Assembly (NCBI GenBank): GCA_028288905.1
Contig: JAQGHJ010000530.1
Location: 1 to 6,538 of the forward strand
Source: Phycisphaerales bacterium
Lineage (GTDB): Bacteria; Planctomycetota; Phycisphaerae; Tepidisphaerales; Tepidisphaeraceae
Length of the DNA: 6,538 nucleotides
Direction of reading: 5' to 3'
Positions 6,122 to 6,538 of this stretch are shown here, one piece after another; positions within the stretch are counted from its first letter, which is position 1, and the number at the start of each line of letters is the position of its first letter. The position numbers and the translations under genes are program-made. The notes below the pieces were generated by a model. The model was not told the DNA's origin and did not search any database. It saw nothing but the letters and a program-made list of their open reading frames with translations.

Positions 6122-6163
6122 AAAACGCTCACGGCCCCCGCACCCGCGGGGGCCGTGAGCGTT
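6122..6163 (-). terminator. Intrinsic terminator of the tRNA-Arg transcript, perfect 18-bp stem
   Basis: Arms 6124-6141 and 6146-6163 are perfect complements with a 4-base loop (ACCC on the plus strand). The stem core is GC-rich. On the minus strand it begins 12 bases after the tRNA 3' end and runs into GTTTTCC, a short U-tract. The plus-strand side has no U-run, so for the catalase transcript it would act mainly as a 3' stabilising hairpin or a weaker terminator. Confidence 0.75.
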
Positions 6164-6175
6164 CGCGACGGCCGA

Positions 6176-6249
6176 TGCACTCGACAGGAGTCGAACCTGT
6201 AACCCTCCGCTCCGAAGGCGGATGCTCTATCCAATTGAGCTACGAGTGC
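6176..6249 (-). tRNA. tRNA-Arg, anticodon UCG
   Basis: A complete 74-base cloverleaf can be folded on the minus strand. It has a 7-bp acceptor GCACTCG/CGAGTGC, D stem GCTC/GAGC, anticodon stem TCCGC/GCGGA with loop CTTCGGA, 5-base variable loop GGGTT, and T arm ACAGG-TTCGACT-CCTGT. The discriminator base is A. U33 precedes the anticodon UCG (positions 6213-6215), which reads the arginine codon CGA. CCA is not encoded and must be added after transcription. All stems pair perfectly, so the gene appears intact. Confidence 0.96.
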
Positions 6250-6441
6250 TTGCGGTCGCAGGACTTACGGCTGTTGCTGCAAGTCGCGGCTGGTCAGCCT
6301 CTTGGGCCTCATCGAACGAAATGCTCGACTGGGCGGCAAACGGCATCAGCGAGTCGCGATTATCGCCGCTTCCAGTACGAAATCCAGTAACGACTCTTCG
6401 ACGGCTTGCAACGAAGACGAGAAGGCGGGCGGCAAGATCGG
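6250..6441. other. Intergenic region between tRNA-Arg and an acidic-tail gene
   Basis: I see no convincing coding sequence here. On the minus strand this stretch follows the stop of the incoming gene and precedes the tRNA, so it should contain a terminator and the tRNA promoter. A weak inverted repeat, TCTTCG-N11-CGAAGA at 6395-6417, lies 24 bases after that stop but has no U-tract. No clear -10/-35 pair stands before the tRNA. Confidence 0.4.
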
Positions 6442-6538
6442 CTACTGATCGTCGATCTCGTCATCATCTTGATCCATCTCATCGTCGTCGGAACTCCAAG
6501 TTCCGTCGTCGAAGTCGATGAACACGAGTTGTCCGTTG
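6442..6538 (-). CDS. C-terminal end of an unidentified acidic-tailed protein, 5' part outside window
   Basis: Reading in from the right edge, one minus-strand frame is open for 31 codons to a TAG at 6442-6444. It encodes NGQLVFIDFDDGTWSS followed by a tail of almost only Asp, Glu and Gln (DDDEMDQDDDEIDDQ). Aspartate alternates between GAC and GAT, so this is not a simple triplet repeat. An Asp/Glu-rich extreme C-terminus is common in many unrelated proteins and does not identify the family. The other two minus-strand frames are less plausible, and the plus-strand open frame here overlaps the tRNA. Confidence 0.5.
   Translation of the reverse strand, partial: NGQLVFIDFDDGTWSSDDDEMDQDDDEIDDQ

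Noticed and set aside
6175..6521. Two small plus-strand open frames (71 and 99 codons) at the right end
   Set aside because: Both run through the tRNA-Arg gene on the other strand and have no coding features.
1..6538. CRISPR arrays, insertion sequences, attachment-site duplications at the tRNA
   Set aside because: I saw no regularly spaced repeats, transposase or integrase frames, or repeated tRNA 3' end elsewhere in the window.

Overview
The window is very GC-rich, apparently chromosomal bacterial DNA. Strong G/C preference at third codon positions, a tRNA gene with no encoded CCA, mixed Shine-Dalgarno use, and a secreted SrpA-type catalase would all fit a Gemmata-like planctomycete. That placement is inference, since no marker gene is present.

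Left part (1-3657) is a nitrate-assimilation type locus. On the minus strand lie two tandem paralogues of the NrtA/CmpA solute-binding family. The upstream one (1312-2496) has no signal peptide and looks like a cytoplasmic NasS-type sensor. The downstream one (1-1120, cut by the window edge) has a twin-arginine/lipoprotein-like signal and looks like the exported binding protein of a nitrate/nitrite (or bicarbonate/cyanate) ABC importer. Permease and ATPase genes would be expected beyond the left edge. A LysR-type regulator (2659-3657) is divergent from the pair. The 162-bp divergent region holds a T-N11-A LysR-box candidate and a perfect 19-bp palindrome. The 191-bp gap between the two NrtA paralogues holds three strong hairpins. 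The dyad CGGTC-N5-GACCG occurs in both non-coding regions, and by eye I found it nowhere else in the window.

Middle (3713-4861, minus): a fold-type III PLP enzyme of the D-threonine aldolase / 3-hydroxy-D-aspartate aldolase / D-serine dehydratase family, convergent with the LysR gene. Its metal-site residues favour an aldolase.

Right part: a secreted, SrpA-like small haem catalase/peroxidase (5064-6077, plus); a perfect 18-bp-stem hairpin placed as the terminator of the facing tRNA transcript (6122-6163); tRNA-Arg(UCG) (6176-6249, minus); and the last 31 codons of an acidic-tailed protein entering from the right edge (6442-6538, minus).

Nothing here is a clearly new system. The most interesting element is the signal-less NrtA paralogue with its LysR neighbour and structured leaders, a possible nitrate-sensing circuit.
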